Below are positions 9,887 through 20,825 of a DNA stretch of 64,000 nt, piece by piece. How positions within the stretch are numbered: position 1 is the stretch's first letter; the number at the start of each line of letters is the position of its first letter. Source of the stretch: Xiphophorus maculatus (taxonomy: Eukaryota; Chordata; Actinopteri; Cyprinodontiformes; Poeciliidae); the NCBI RefSeq assembly GCF_002775205.1, contig NC_036458.1:744983-808982 (forward strand). The letters are read 5' to 3'. The position numbers and the translations under genes were made by a program. The notes under the pieces were generated by a model, which saw only the letters and a program-made list of their open reading frames with translations, made no database searches and was not told where the DNA came from.

Positions 9887-12664
9887 TGATTCCTCATTGG
9901 CTGGTTCCCATCGCTCCCTGCTGGCCCGCCACCCCAAGGCGGGCCGTGATTGGCTGGATGTCCTTTGGTGGTGGAATATGGCCTGGAGTCTCAGCTAAAG
10001 AGCTAAGCAACCTTGTCTTCTCCCCTCTCCCATCCCCCCCGACCCCCCAACCCTTCACTGTTCATTACTACGTTGTGAACCGTGACTCCTTCCAACTGCT
10101 TCAGGGTAGAGTACTATGGCAATGCATGATATGAGTCGTGCCAAGGGATTCCCCTGTAAAGAATGTGATATGGTCTGCCCGAGTACTCCAAGTCTTCTAG
10201 AGCATATGAAAGCACATTATCAGCAGGAAGAGAGCGGTCGTTTTGAGTGTGAACAGTGTGGACGGATTTACAAGCACGCAGCCAGCCTAGCCAACCATAA
10301 GAAGTCTCACGAAGTGGGTTCGTTCCAGTGTCCAGTCTGTACGCGTACGCTGCCGAACGCGGTAGCTCTGAAAAACCACCTTCGGATCCATACTCTGTCC
10401 CCAAGCAGTGCACACGCAGAGGAGGAGAACGAGGAGGCCCCTGAGGAGGCGGGCCAAGACGAGAGGAGCTTCGGCCTGGCCCAGGACCTCTCGGATGGGT
10501 TTGGCCGTTCCCATCTGAACAACAGTGGTGTTGGACATAGTGTCCTACCTGGCCACGAGACAGACGACCACGGGAAAAAAGGCTCCCCTGAATCTGACGA
10601 CGCCTGGGACAGACCGTTCAAGTGTGACCAGTGTGACCGAACCTATCGGCATCACGGTAGTCTGGTGAACCACAAAAAGTGTCACCAACAAGGAACTATT
10701 AAGTGCTCTGTGTGTTTTAAACAATTCAGCAATCTGGCTGCGCTAAACAGCCACGAGAGGACTCACTCAAAGTTCAAGACTCCAGGGGCGACCATGGTGA
10801 GCAGCGGCGCTGGCAGCAGCCTCCATGATTCGGAGCGCAGCGCCGGCTCACAGTCATCTCAGAGCGATGAGTCTGCCTCCTGTTTCTGCCACCTGTGTCA
10901 GATAGCGCTGCCGAACAAGGCAGACTTCCAGGAGCACATCCTGCTGCACAACACGGCCTCGCCCTCACTCGGACTGCCGCGCAGCTTCCCCGGCATCATG
11001 CCTCACAACCTGAGTGCCGTGCGGTCCCCGGCGTACACCCCGGCACTGGGTGACCCTCTGCCCCTACCCCCGCTTCCTGCAGATAAAAGGGGCCCGTACG
11101 ACCCAATCATGGGTCCCCCAGTCAACAACCCCATTTACACATGTGCATACTGTGGGGCTGGACACCCAGACCTAGAGACTTTAAAAGTTCACTATTTAAC
11201 TCATGATCCTCATCCACCCTCCCACAGTCAGGACAGCTCCATACTCAACTCGGACACACTCAGCTCTGGATCACAGGGCTCAGTGGCATCGCCCTCTGGT
11301 GGCCGGGTGCCTCAGGCCAATTCTCCAGATGACGAAGAGCGCCGCTTCAAGTGTGGAGAATGCGGCAAAAGCTATCGGCATGCAGGGAGTCTGGTCAATC
11401 ACAAACGATGCCATCAGACTGGCCACTACCAGTGCACCATCTGCTGTAAGCAGTACCCCCACCTGGCGGCCCTTCATAGCCACCTGCGGAGCCACAAGGG
11501 CCGCCCCTCCAACCAGCCAATCGGCAACGACAGCAGTGACTGGCTGTCTCCTGAGCCGCTCACGCTGGATTCCCAGCAGAGCTACGTCCAGGAGGGCAGC
11601 ACCACAAACACTCCAATCTCACTGCCTGGAAACCTTGGTGATTCCTCTCACTTTGTGCCGGATGGCGGCCATAGCAGCGGGTTGGACTCCCTAGAGTTCC
11701 ATGATCGGTTTGACGGCAGCTCGCTTTCCCAGAGCAACTCTACTCACCGACAGGCAGACAGACACGTGTGTGCCGACTGCGGCGAGATGTACGGGGATGT
11801 TTCGGGCATCAAGTCGCACATGTGTCCCCGCCGTGGACAGCAACAACCGCCACAGCAGCAGCAAAGCAACATGTCTAATGGCTTCATGGGGAACATGAAC
11901 TACCACAGCTCTGGTGGGACATCCATGCCCTCCGGGAGCTCCAGCAGCATTAAAGAAGGCAGCAGCCAGAGACCCTACTCCCAGAGCGGGGGTAAGAGGA
12001 TGGGCAGCAACGACAAAGAAGACGACGATGATGGAGAGGTGTATCAGTGCTCGGTATGTGGCAATCACTATGCCAGCCTAAGAGCTCTCAGAAGCCACCT
12101 TCGCAGCCACGCCAATAACCCGATAGGAGCAGGACCATCCAATCTGGATCAGGACTGGAGGATGATCTGCTCCACCTGTGGCCAGAGCTTCTCCAGGAAG
12201 CAGGACCTCCTGAATCACCAGTTAATCCACGGCCCCCAGAGGCCAGACGGCCAGCAGCAAGGTATCACCGGCGGCTCAGCCAATGGCAATGACAAGATGG
12301 ATGGACGTAACCACATATGTGTGGACTGTGGCATGTTTTTTGCCGACCAACACCACCTGGTCACTCACTTGTGCCCCGGTAAGAACCGAGGAATGAATAA
12401 GTCTGGCCTAAATGGAGGCAAAGGGATGTCTGGCAGTGAAGGTGTAGCTGGAGCCAGTGGCGATGGGCGCAGGCCAATGGTTGATCAAAGTGACAAACCA
12501 CACAAATGTGACCAGTGTGGACGAGGATATAGACACCCCTGCTCGCTCCTCAATCACAAGAAGTCTCATAAAACCGGCGTTTTCCGCTGCCTGGTGTGCC
12601 AGAAACGCTACTACAACCTGCTGGCGCTAAAGAACCACCAAAGGACCCACTTTGACCTCAAAAG
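9887..12664 (+). CDS. znf646: znf646 exon with start codon (coding from 10116)
   Basis: The acceptor at 9886 opens the exon; another CAG at 10104-10106 is possible. Residues 1-849 hold about 13 canonical fingers, from FECEQCGRIYKHAASLANH near residue 45 to FRCLVCQKRYYNLLALKNH near 830. Two degenerate units end in Cys-Pro instead of His: CADCGEMYGDVSGIKSHMCP and CVDCGMFFADQHHLVTHLCP. Linkers are rich in Ser, Gly and Gln, and one acidic run (KEDDDDGE) precedes a finger. The donor is AAAAG|GTACGC. The open frame running to 12710 continues into the intron and its last ~15 codons are not protein. Confidence 0.9.
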
Positions 12665-15600
12665 GTACGCTTATAGTTCAATTTTAAATGTCATGAAACA
12701 GTGGAGTTAAAAAGAGAGCTATGGAGAATTATATTACATCATCTGAAATTCCACAAGAAATCTCAAAACATGTTAACTAGTCTGTGAACGGTTAAATATG
12801 ATCGTAAATGTCTTGAAAGCTAAACCCTGCAACTTATTTGAAAAATATGTCTTTAGTTTGAAAATCTGGATTTGCTGTTTCCAAAAACATCATGCTGTTT
12901 TTCAAAGAGATGAACAAACACTGTTAGTAGAAACGTGGGCTCCCTTTGGAGGGGCCAGTGGGGCTGCACATTCTGGGCAAGGGGAGGTAAGGGATGCCAG
13001 AGCATTGATCAGTCGATCAGTAGGATGGTCATGAAACCACCGGCATCCAAAAATTGGAAGGCCAATTTCCATTATGAGTAGTTAAGCAGGTTTTTATCCA
13101 TGCCTTTGGGTAAAGGGAAGGCGCATGCCGGTCCACTCTTTGAGCAATCCTGGACATTAAGGTCATCACGGTCCTGTTGTTGCTCTGTCTGTTGTGACTG
13201 AACACCAAAGGAGTCAGACTTCATCTGTACAGGATTGCTTACTACTCGCTAAGTGAAAAACTTGTTTGTTGTTGGCCTCACCAGAGACGTCAGCTAGCAA
13301 CAGCATGAACCTCCATCACAGAGTGATCAGTCCATCCATGTCCAGCCTAGGTGAGGTTTCCTATGTTGAGTAAAATTAAGCCACAGGCTCATGTGGTGGT
13401 GGCCTCCCGTAATTTCTTTAATTCTGGATTCCCACCAGCCCGAGTTAACCCGCTTTAATCCAACTCCAGTGTTTCTGCCTAGACAGTCCAGTTTATTTGG
13501 GCAGATTGAACTATGATGGAGACCAAAAAAGTGAACTCTGGTCCGCTTACAAACGTAGGTAAAATCTGAGGCCACTCTATTTTTGTTGACATTTGGTAAA
13601 GAGGGAATTTGTGCTCAGTGTCTTCTTCACAGGTTTTTGTGTCATTTCTTTCAGTGGTTCTTGGTTCAGCGCCCTGAACTAGGGCAAGGGGGGGAACAGG
13701 CTGCTCAAAGGGTTTGGTTGGTTTGACTCAGTGTAGTGTGTAAGAGAGTCATACCAGCTGAAAATGTAACAAATATTGTACCAGTTGAACCGATACCAAA
13801 CTATCAGTTTCAGCTCTGCAACTTTAACTCCCTTAGATCCCAAAGACTTTGGTTTCAGATTCTTCCTCTGCTGGGTTGAGTGGCTGTTGTTTTTGGTTGG
13901 GCCTGTAACGGTGTCTGGGCTTCAGATCCATGGCTTGAGCGCATTCTTTTGATGTTCTGCTATGTTATACTAAAAGATTAACTCTGTTTATGTTGAAATA
14001 CTTGGCATGCCTTGGATTACATGCCTTGATCCAGTTTAGACCCGGCTTCAGCTTGGACCTTCCAGAAGTGTTGTCCTTCATCCAGATGCAGCGTTGCTAA
14101 CCTAAGTCCTGCTGCCATCTTGTTTTAGGGAAAGATAGTTTCTCTTTCAACTCTTCCAGTCATTGAACCTTTAACCTGCTAACTGGGGCCATTAGAGCTC
14201 TGGGGTGTTTGGTCATTTCTGTCCGCTTTGGACTGAATCTGCTGGGATGTCAGCTGTCTGAGGTGCTTTTCTGTAGAGTAAGAAATGTTACATTCTTTAC
14301 AAATGATGACCTTATTCTCCAGTTGTGGGATTGCTCATGCTTTTTAGTTACAAGCAAGGGCCAGGTTTAAGAAAACCTCATCAACACAAGCATCCATGTC
14401 CTGGTAGGACCTCTGTTAGTTTGTCTCTTCCAAAGTACACCGAATGCATCACAATGTGCAATTGAAATTGGTTGAAAGTAATGCTGCTTATGTTTTTGTT
14501 TTGAAGAACTTGATCATGTTTTTTTAGTCAGTCTACTTTTTAAGATAAAAACATGGGTCCTAGAAAGTATCCTTGTGGAACACCACAGGCAGTATCTCAC
14601 TTACTTCTCTCTGCTAACAGTTGTATGTAGTACAGAATTTTCTCTTTGTAGGAACATTGTGGTTGTTGTGTGTCTCCTTCATGTTTTGTCGTCCCTGCTC
14701 CAGGCACAAGTGTGAGGAATGTGGCAAAGCCTTCAAGATCCAAAAGCAGCTCATCAACCACCTTCGTCTCCATGAGGAGCACCGGGCCAAAGGTCTTGTC
14801 CGGACCGGTCCCAACGGTTCCCGCTTCCAGCAACCTGGACCATCTCAAATGCAGACAATGAGAGCGGAGTCCTCAAAGGGCCCAGTCATGGGGGTCAAGT
14901 ACAGCCATCAAGGCTTTAAGAAGCCTTACTCGTCGGCCGGGACCTCCAGGCCCCAGAAGTTTGACCCTGCTGAAAGTGGGCGAAGACCGTTTGCCTGTGA
15001 AGAATGCGGAAAGACGTACCGCCACGCCGGCAGCCTGGCCAACCACAAGAACCTTCATAAAATTGGAGAGTACCACTGCAACGTTTGCAACTCCACGTAC
15101 CCCAACCGGTTGGCCATGAAGAACCACCTGCGCCTCCACTTTGCCCAGAAGAAGCACAACTGTCAGGAGTGCGGCAAAGGTTTTCGCACTCAGCGGCAGC
15201 TTGCCACTCACACTACAGCTGGCTTGTGCAAAGGCCCGCAGGGCCCTGGGGCCCAAATGGACTTTGAGTGCGACGGCTGCTGCGAAGGATTCGCCACGGC
15301 TGACGAACTGTCTGCTCACGACTGCCCAGCTCAGCACCTTCCTTCGTCTTCCTCCACCAGCAGCTCAGCCAACATCAGCATGGAGAGGAGCTCTGTGGAC
15401 ATGGATTCTGATGAGCGGCCGTACGCCTGCGACCTCTGCAGCTGTACCTATAAGCACGCTAGTTCCTTGCTCAACCACAAGCACACCCACAAAACCGGAA
15501 ACTTCCGCTGCAACTTCTGCGACAAGCCCTACACCAATTATATGGCCTTGCGCAACCATATGCGCATCCACACGCAGCGCAAGAAACACATCTGCCACAC

Positions 15601-17502
15601 GTGTGGGAAAGCTTTCCGGTTGGCAAGGTTCCTGCGTAACCACCAGAAGGTGCATGAGGAGGGCGCCACGCCGTTCGGCTGCCCCAGCTGCGGGAAGAGT
15701 TTCCAGGGGAGGTCCGGTCTGGCCCGGCACCGCTGTGGGGACAACCAGGTAGGCATGGAGGTCAGGAGGAAGGCCGCTGCACCCCCAGGAGAGGGAGAAG
15801 AGTGTCGGTACACGTGAGTTCTCGTCAGTTGTTTGTGATTCTTCGAAGTTGGAACAAAAAGAAGTAGTGCAGATAAATTTAGGTCTCTACGTGTCTATTA
15901 CAGGTATATGATCTCCAATCCGGCTTCCTTGGGACCATACGCGTGCCGGAATTCGGATTTTTCTGAAGTTTGGACAGATTGAATTAGAGACCAGATAAGT
16001 CATCCCCGTTTGCTTTCAGTTAGCATATCACACATTGTAGTTTGTAGGCTGCCTTCAATCATTCATGTCATGTTCAGATGTTGTTTACATGCTGTTTTCT
16101 TCTCTGACTGAAGCTTTCCTCTGTGTCTGATCTGATGGCTGCTGAGCAGAATGAGGCTGCTGCATTTTGATGTTTGTTTGGGAAGAGCAGGGAGTATTTG
16201 GAGCTAGCTGCACTGCACATGTCCACACGTCGGCATTACCAACCAGGAATTTAGGGTAGCTGTGGCCGGTTCTTCCAATGGGCAGCAGACTCGCTCAGTG
16301 CATCCCTTTAGGTACCGAGGCAGACCGAGGCTGTGTGTGCAGTGCAGGAAGCAGCAGATACTTCCCACTTTCCTCCTGCTTGTGTGTCCATGTCCCCGTC
16401 CCTCACCCGTCCACACAGCAGTCCCCCCCAGTGACCTGTGTAGAAACGTTAGCTGGTGCACCAGTTTGTAGAAAGCTCTGAGCCGGATTTCAGATCATAT
16501 ACCTGTATGTAAACTTTATCAGGTGATGTTGCATGTCTGCCTCCCGTCACTAATTTGTCTCTGTCTCTTCCCCGCCCCTCCCCCGCTCTCTCCTCTTACC
16601 GTTTGTCTCTGCACAGATGTGATCAGTGTGGCCGCTCCTACCGCCACGCCAGCTCCCTGCTCAACCACAAGAACACCCACACCGTCGGCATCTACCACTG
16701 CGCCGTGTGCCTCAAGACCTACAACAACCTGCTCGCCCTCAAGAACCACCGCCGCATCCACTCTGAGACCCGCCGCCACCGCTGCCATGACTGTGGGAAG
16801 GCATTCCGCGTCTCCTCGCAGCTCTACAACCACCGGCGGGTCCACCAGAAGCAGCGGGAGCTGACCTGCCGGTCCTGCCAGCGAGCCTTCCCTACGCAGG
16901 CCAGCTTCAGGCTCCACATGGAGATCACCCACGGCCAGATGCCGCAACCCCGCCAGCCCAGACCCCAGCAGCACCGGCCGGGTGGCTCCCAGGAGCTGGG
17001 CTGGGGGTCGGGCCTCGACCTCACCCTCATGCAAGAGCAAGGACTCGATCCTGGCAGCTTGGCTAAAGGCCGTGGCCGCGAGGGCAACGATGAGGTCGCC
17101 AAGCCCCACATCTGCAACCAGTGCGGACGCTCGTACCGCCACGCTAGCTCACTGCTCAACCACAAGAACAGCCACAAGACCGGGACCTTCTTCTGCTCCT
17201 CCTGCCAGAAGGAGTTCCCCAACCTCATGTCCCTCAAGAACCACCGGCGCATTCACACCGAGCCCAAGCGCTACCAGTGCCCGGACTGCGGGAAGTCGTT
17301 CCGGGTGTCCACGCAGCTCATCTGCCACCGCCGGATCCACACCAAGGAGAAGCCCTTCTCCTGCCAGCAGTGCGACAAGCGCTTCTCCTCCAAGTCCAAC
17401 CTGCGGCACCACATGAAGGTGCACTGGAGTGGCACCACGCCGCCACCGTCGGCAATGGCAGCACCCAATTACCTGGGCATGCCCGGCGGACCTTTCGTTT
17501 AG
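10116..17502 (+). CDS. znf646: ZNF646-like C2H2 zinc-finger protein, complete
   Basis: Coding exons 10116-12664, 14704-15813 and 16617-17502 sum to 4545 nt, or 1514 aa plus TAG. Both junctions are GT-AG and in phase 2. The start ATG has A at -3 and G at +4, and an in-frame TAG at 10107 rules out an N-terminal extension. The protein is a string of about 27 canonical C2H2 fingers plus about 5 with the last His lost or replaced by Cys. Fingers often come in pairs: a CxxCGRxYRHAxSLLNHKxxH finger, then one with an ALKNHxRxH helix. This pairing is the hallmark of ZNF646 and its relatives. No KRAB, BTB or SCAN domain is seen. A nuclear DNA-binding role is inferred from the fold; the target is unknown. 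The neighbouring stx1b supports orthology with human ZNF646. Confidence 0.88.
12665..14703 (+). other. znf646 intron between coding exons 1 and 2
   Basis: About 2.0 kb without recognisable coding sequence. A stretch near 13430-13560 resembles one near 30975-31110 and is probably an old transposon copy. The acceptor is CCCTGCTCCAG at 14693-14703. Confidence 0.7.
13425..13562. mobile_element. Old interspersed repeat, copy 1
   Basis: It shares an ordered set of words with 30975-31110: a TTTAAYCCRACTCCAG block, then TGCCTAGA, then a CAAA/GAAC stretch, then GGTCYGC-YACAAAC. The spacing is similar. No ORF and no clear ends; family unknown to me. Confidence 0.45.
14704..15813 (+). CDS. znf646: znf646 middle coding exon
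   Basis: Joining AG|G restores the codon for Arg before finger HKCEECGKAFKIQKQLINH. The exon encodes residues 850-1219 with about 6 canonical fingers, including FACEECGKTYRHAGSLANH and YACDLCSCTYKHASSLLNH, and 3 degenerate ones (for example CDGCCEGFATADELSAHDCP). The donor is TACAC|GTGAGT. It is 1110 nt, a multiple of 3, with phase 2 at both ends. The frame opening before 14704 (MYVVQNFLF) is intron and pyrimidine tract, not protein. Confidence 0.9.
15814..16616 (+). other. znf646 last intron
   Basis: About 0.8 kb ending in a long pyrimidine-rich tract and TCTCTGCACAG. I see nothing coding in it. Confidence 0.8.
16617..17502 (+). CDS. znf646: znf646 last coding exon
   Basis: AC|A restores Thr before finger CDQCGRSYRHASSLLNH. 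Eight fingers follow in two groups of four (residues about 1220-1340 and 1380-1490), including CPDCGKSFRVSTQLICH and CQQCDKRFSSKSNLRHH with a classical TKEKPF linker. One finger has an extra residue between its His (HMEITH). The group is GC-rich and ends GMPGGPFV before TAG. The 3' fingers are the most regular in the protein. Confidence 0.92.
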
Positions 17503-18332
17503 TCTGAGCGGGTGTCCAGGGCGGTGCCAAACCGTAGCTGAACCTTCGTCCTCCTCGTTGTGTGGTGGCAGTGTGTGCGAGGACAGATAAACACAGACCT
17601 TCTGCTAACCATGCCTCCCTGCATGATGCCCCCCCACAGCTGCAGCGCCTGAGCCTGACCCGGACTGTGGGGTCGTCGGGTCGCTGCTGGTTCCTCTGGT
17701 GGCCTTCGTCAGTGTTTTAAAGCCTTCTCACTCTAAAACGTAGCACGAGTGGAGCTCAGCTGTCGGACCTTCACGCCGCCATCGGGCAGCAAAGACTCGT
17801 GGGACTTTTTCAGACTTAAGACGCGTATGTGTGCTGCAGCAGAGAGACACTTCCTATTATCTGGTTCACACACACGGACTCAGAGCGGATGATTTCTGTG
17901 CCAACGTGTTCGTTAAAACGTATTTCATTCGCATTTATCAAACCACAGATACGTGTTTGTATCCAACAGTGTCCGGATTTACCGTAACAAGTTCTCCTAC
18001 TGCTCTACTCTTTCCTCCGCCGCTGACGCTGCACAGGAAATTTGGTGTTCAGTCCTGGACCAGTCTCAACATTCCCGGTCCAACCCTGAAACGGTGCAGA
18101 TGCTGGAAGAACATCTGTTTGCTACGGTGGCTCAGAGAGCTCAACTTCAACGTTACAGATTTCCAGTTACAACTTTCAGCTGAACTGGGTTGAATTAAGT
18201 GAAATCAGAGGAAAAAACATATCAGAAATTTAACATTCAGAAAGAACAGCCAGATTTCTATTTCTATTTTTATAGTAGTGAGACTCAATTTAAACGTATT
18301 AATTTCAGGGCCAGAAATTAACTTGCAATTTA

Positions 18333-19020
18333 CCGTATTTTCCGCACTATAGGGCGCACCTTTAATGAATGGCCTTATTTTAAAACGTTTTTCATATATA
18401 AGGCGCACCGCACTATAAGGTACATATAATAGCCGCTACAGTAGAGGCTGCGGTTACGTTATGCATCCATTAGATGGAGCTGCGCTAATGGGAACGTCAA
18501 CAAAACAGTCAGATAGGTCAGTCAAACTTTATTAATAGATTACAAACCAGCGTTCTGAGAAAACTCCGTTCATTCCCAAAATGAATAAACAGCTGTTTTA
18601 ATATTTTCCCCGAGGTAAAGTCAGTGACGTGGTATTCGTTCGTGTGCGGATGGAGAGATTACATCTTTTCATAAACCGAAAGCACCAAGAAGGACCGCAT
18701 CTAAATTAATTGATGTTAAGTTCACGTGCTAGCGCTGTTGCCTTCATTCGAATAGTAATTGTACTGACACTTCTACTTGCTGCTCTCTGTTCAACAACCA
18801 ACAATGAAACGGTACGCTTCACGCAGTCATATATCCCAGCATGCACCACGCGCTTCTTCTTCTACGGGGGAAAATGAAGTCGGCGGCTGCTTACCGTAGT
18901 TGCAAGACCTGTTGTGGCTCAATATTGGCCCATATAAGGCGCACCGGATTATAAGGCGCACTGTCGGCTTTTGAGAAAATTGAAGCGTTTTGGGTGCGCC
19001 TTATTGTGCGGAAAATACGG
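18333..19020. mobile_element. TIR element with TA flanks (CCGTATTTTCCGCAC ends)
   Basis: The left end CCGTATTTTCCGCACTATAG continues GGCGCACC. The right end, inverted, reads CCGTATTTTCCGCACAATAA then GGCGCACCC, so TIRs are about 30 bp with two or three mismatches. TA lies on both sides. Inner GGCGCACCG/TATAAGGCGCAC words repeat near each end. At 688 bp with no transposase, it is non-autonomous. TA flanks suggest a Tc1/mariner-like mobiliser, but I do not assign a family. Confidence 0.75.
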
Positions 19021-19902
19021 TAATCATTAAACTGGCAACAAAGTAAACATTTTCAATTTAAAGAAACTTTTTTTGCTGCTAAATTATTGACTAAGTTCTG
19101 GTTCTGGAGACCTTTCCTCCTCCACCAGAACCAAATCTGGGTTGAAGTCTGAAATCCTGGTTTTGCTTCAGCAGCTTCTCCATTAGTAAATGTTGCAATG
19201 CCTGTTCTGTACCAGTAGAGGGCGACGACATTAAAAACCCAGCGCAGTTCTGGATCACAGATGATCTGACATCAGTTCCTGTTTCTGAGGCGAACTTCCC
19301 TCTACTGTTATAAATATCAGCCAAACGTTATTAATACACACGACGCATGTAAAAGCTGCATATTTAACCTTCATATTTTCTAAAAACATGTTTCTGAAAG
19401 AACAAACATTTTAACTTAATAAAGATAATTAAACTTTTTTTTAAACTTCACCCACAAAAACAGTGAACATAAAAACCATATTGGGGATAAAATGAATTGA
19501 TCATCTGAACGGTTCTTTGAGCGGATCCTGAAGATTCGGTTCCCTTTAGAGAGCCGGAAGTCCCGTCGCTGGTCAGAACCCGGGTTTACAGAAATTCCTC
19601 CATGTTTGTCCTGCTGGCTGTGGATTCAGCCTGCAGCGCCACCTGCTGGCTAAACCAGCAGAACCTGCGGTCCGTGTGTGTGAACTGTATCCCGAACTCG
19701 TATCTCTGCGCCTTTGACCGAAGGAAGCAGATCCTGTAGTAACTCATTTATTTATATGAAGCTGATTATTGATTATTGATGATTAACTCGTGTATCGGAC
19801 CGCGCTAGTGTTTAGGCTGTGTGACTTTAGAGCCGTGTCGATGTGAAGCGCCCCTCCGCTCGGAGCCGACAGACTCATCCGGATCCTGCCTTCTTCACCC
19901 CG

Positions 19903-19910
19903 TGACGTCA
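19903..19910. promoter_or_regulatory. Perfect CRE-like palindrome TGACGTCA
   Basis: The wider CGTGACGTCACG is a 12-bp palindrome inside a local CpG-rich patch. CREB/ATF proteins bind this core; function here is inferred only. Confidence 0.35.
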
Positions 19911-20076
19911 CGCCGACTCCCTGCTTCCGGACGGACTTCCCGGCCGAGTCGGCGGGACGCCCGGCTCTGTCCCACTTCCTGTATTTATTGGTGTTTCTTT
20001 CCCGTTTCTCTTATTTAACTGTTGGAAGCCTGTGTGTGTCTGTCAGCGTGTCGAGGAGCACCGGTGCTAGTCAAAA

Positions 20077-20088
20077 AATAAAAATAAA
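20077..20088 (+). terminator. Candidate znf646 poly(A) signals
   Basis: Two AATAAA hexamers in tandem, about 2.6 kb after the stop codon. Confidence 0.45.
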
Positions 20089-20825
20089 GTGAAAGCCGTG
20101 CAGTGACCGTCAAGTGCTGTAGGAGTCCATGTGATCTAGAACACAGAAATATCCCCATCCGCCGTCTGTCCTCCGACACTTCCTGCCTGCATCTCAGTAG
20201 ATTAGAGAAGAAGAAAGTTTGGAGCAGCTGTAATCCTCCGTTTGAAGCTCGAACTTTCTGTTTTCATGCGTATATATGATGTAATGCTTACTATACACTT
20301 TTATAAACTATGTTTTGATAATTCATTTCTTAACAGAGAACTTGTCCATATACTATAACCCTTACTGCTGAGTACTGAAAATAAATAGATGAGAAAAAAT
20401 AATCAGTTTACGAGTCTGATTCCTGGAGAAACAGTCCAGCAACATCCCTGACAATTGTACAGAAGACCAGAAGTGTCACAATTCAATAAAAAAATAAAAT
20501 AAAACATTTTAACTTTATTATTACATTATATGAATTCTGTCACACAAGTAATTATTTCCTTGTCCCTCATTGCAGCACATTATGGATTTCTCTGTGATGG
20601 TCATGGGGCGCAGTCAACTTCAGATGAGTAATGGATTAAACAGGATGTGCTGTCTCACTAAATCCTGTATAAACTATCAGATATTTAATAAATGATTCAT
20701 ACTTTATAGTTACTCCACATATCACATATTTTGTTTTTATGTGTTTTATAAACTAGAAATAGAAATATTGTTATGTTGGATTGTGGCACTTTTGGGTTTC
20801 CATGTTCATGTTTTTCTCAATTTTG

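Larger units (their letters stand above)
17503..20100 (+). other. Probable znf646 3' UTR
   Basis: No coding sequence. It runs to two overlapping-range AATAAA signals at 20077-20082 and 20083-20088, the first convincing cluster followed by GT-containing sequence. It contains a TIR transposon (18333-19020) and a CpG-rich stretch (19780-20000) with a perfect TGACGTCA. That the transcript reaches this far is inferred; an earlier end before the transposon is possible. Confidence 0.45.

Noticed and set aside
10287..17530. Many open frames antisense or out of frame in znf646
   Set aside because: Shadows of the GC-rich finger exons; the real frame has intact Cys/His spacing throughout.
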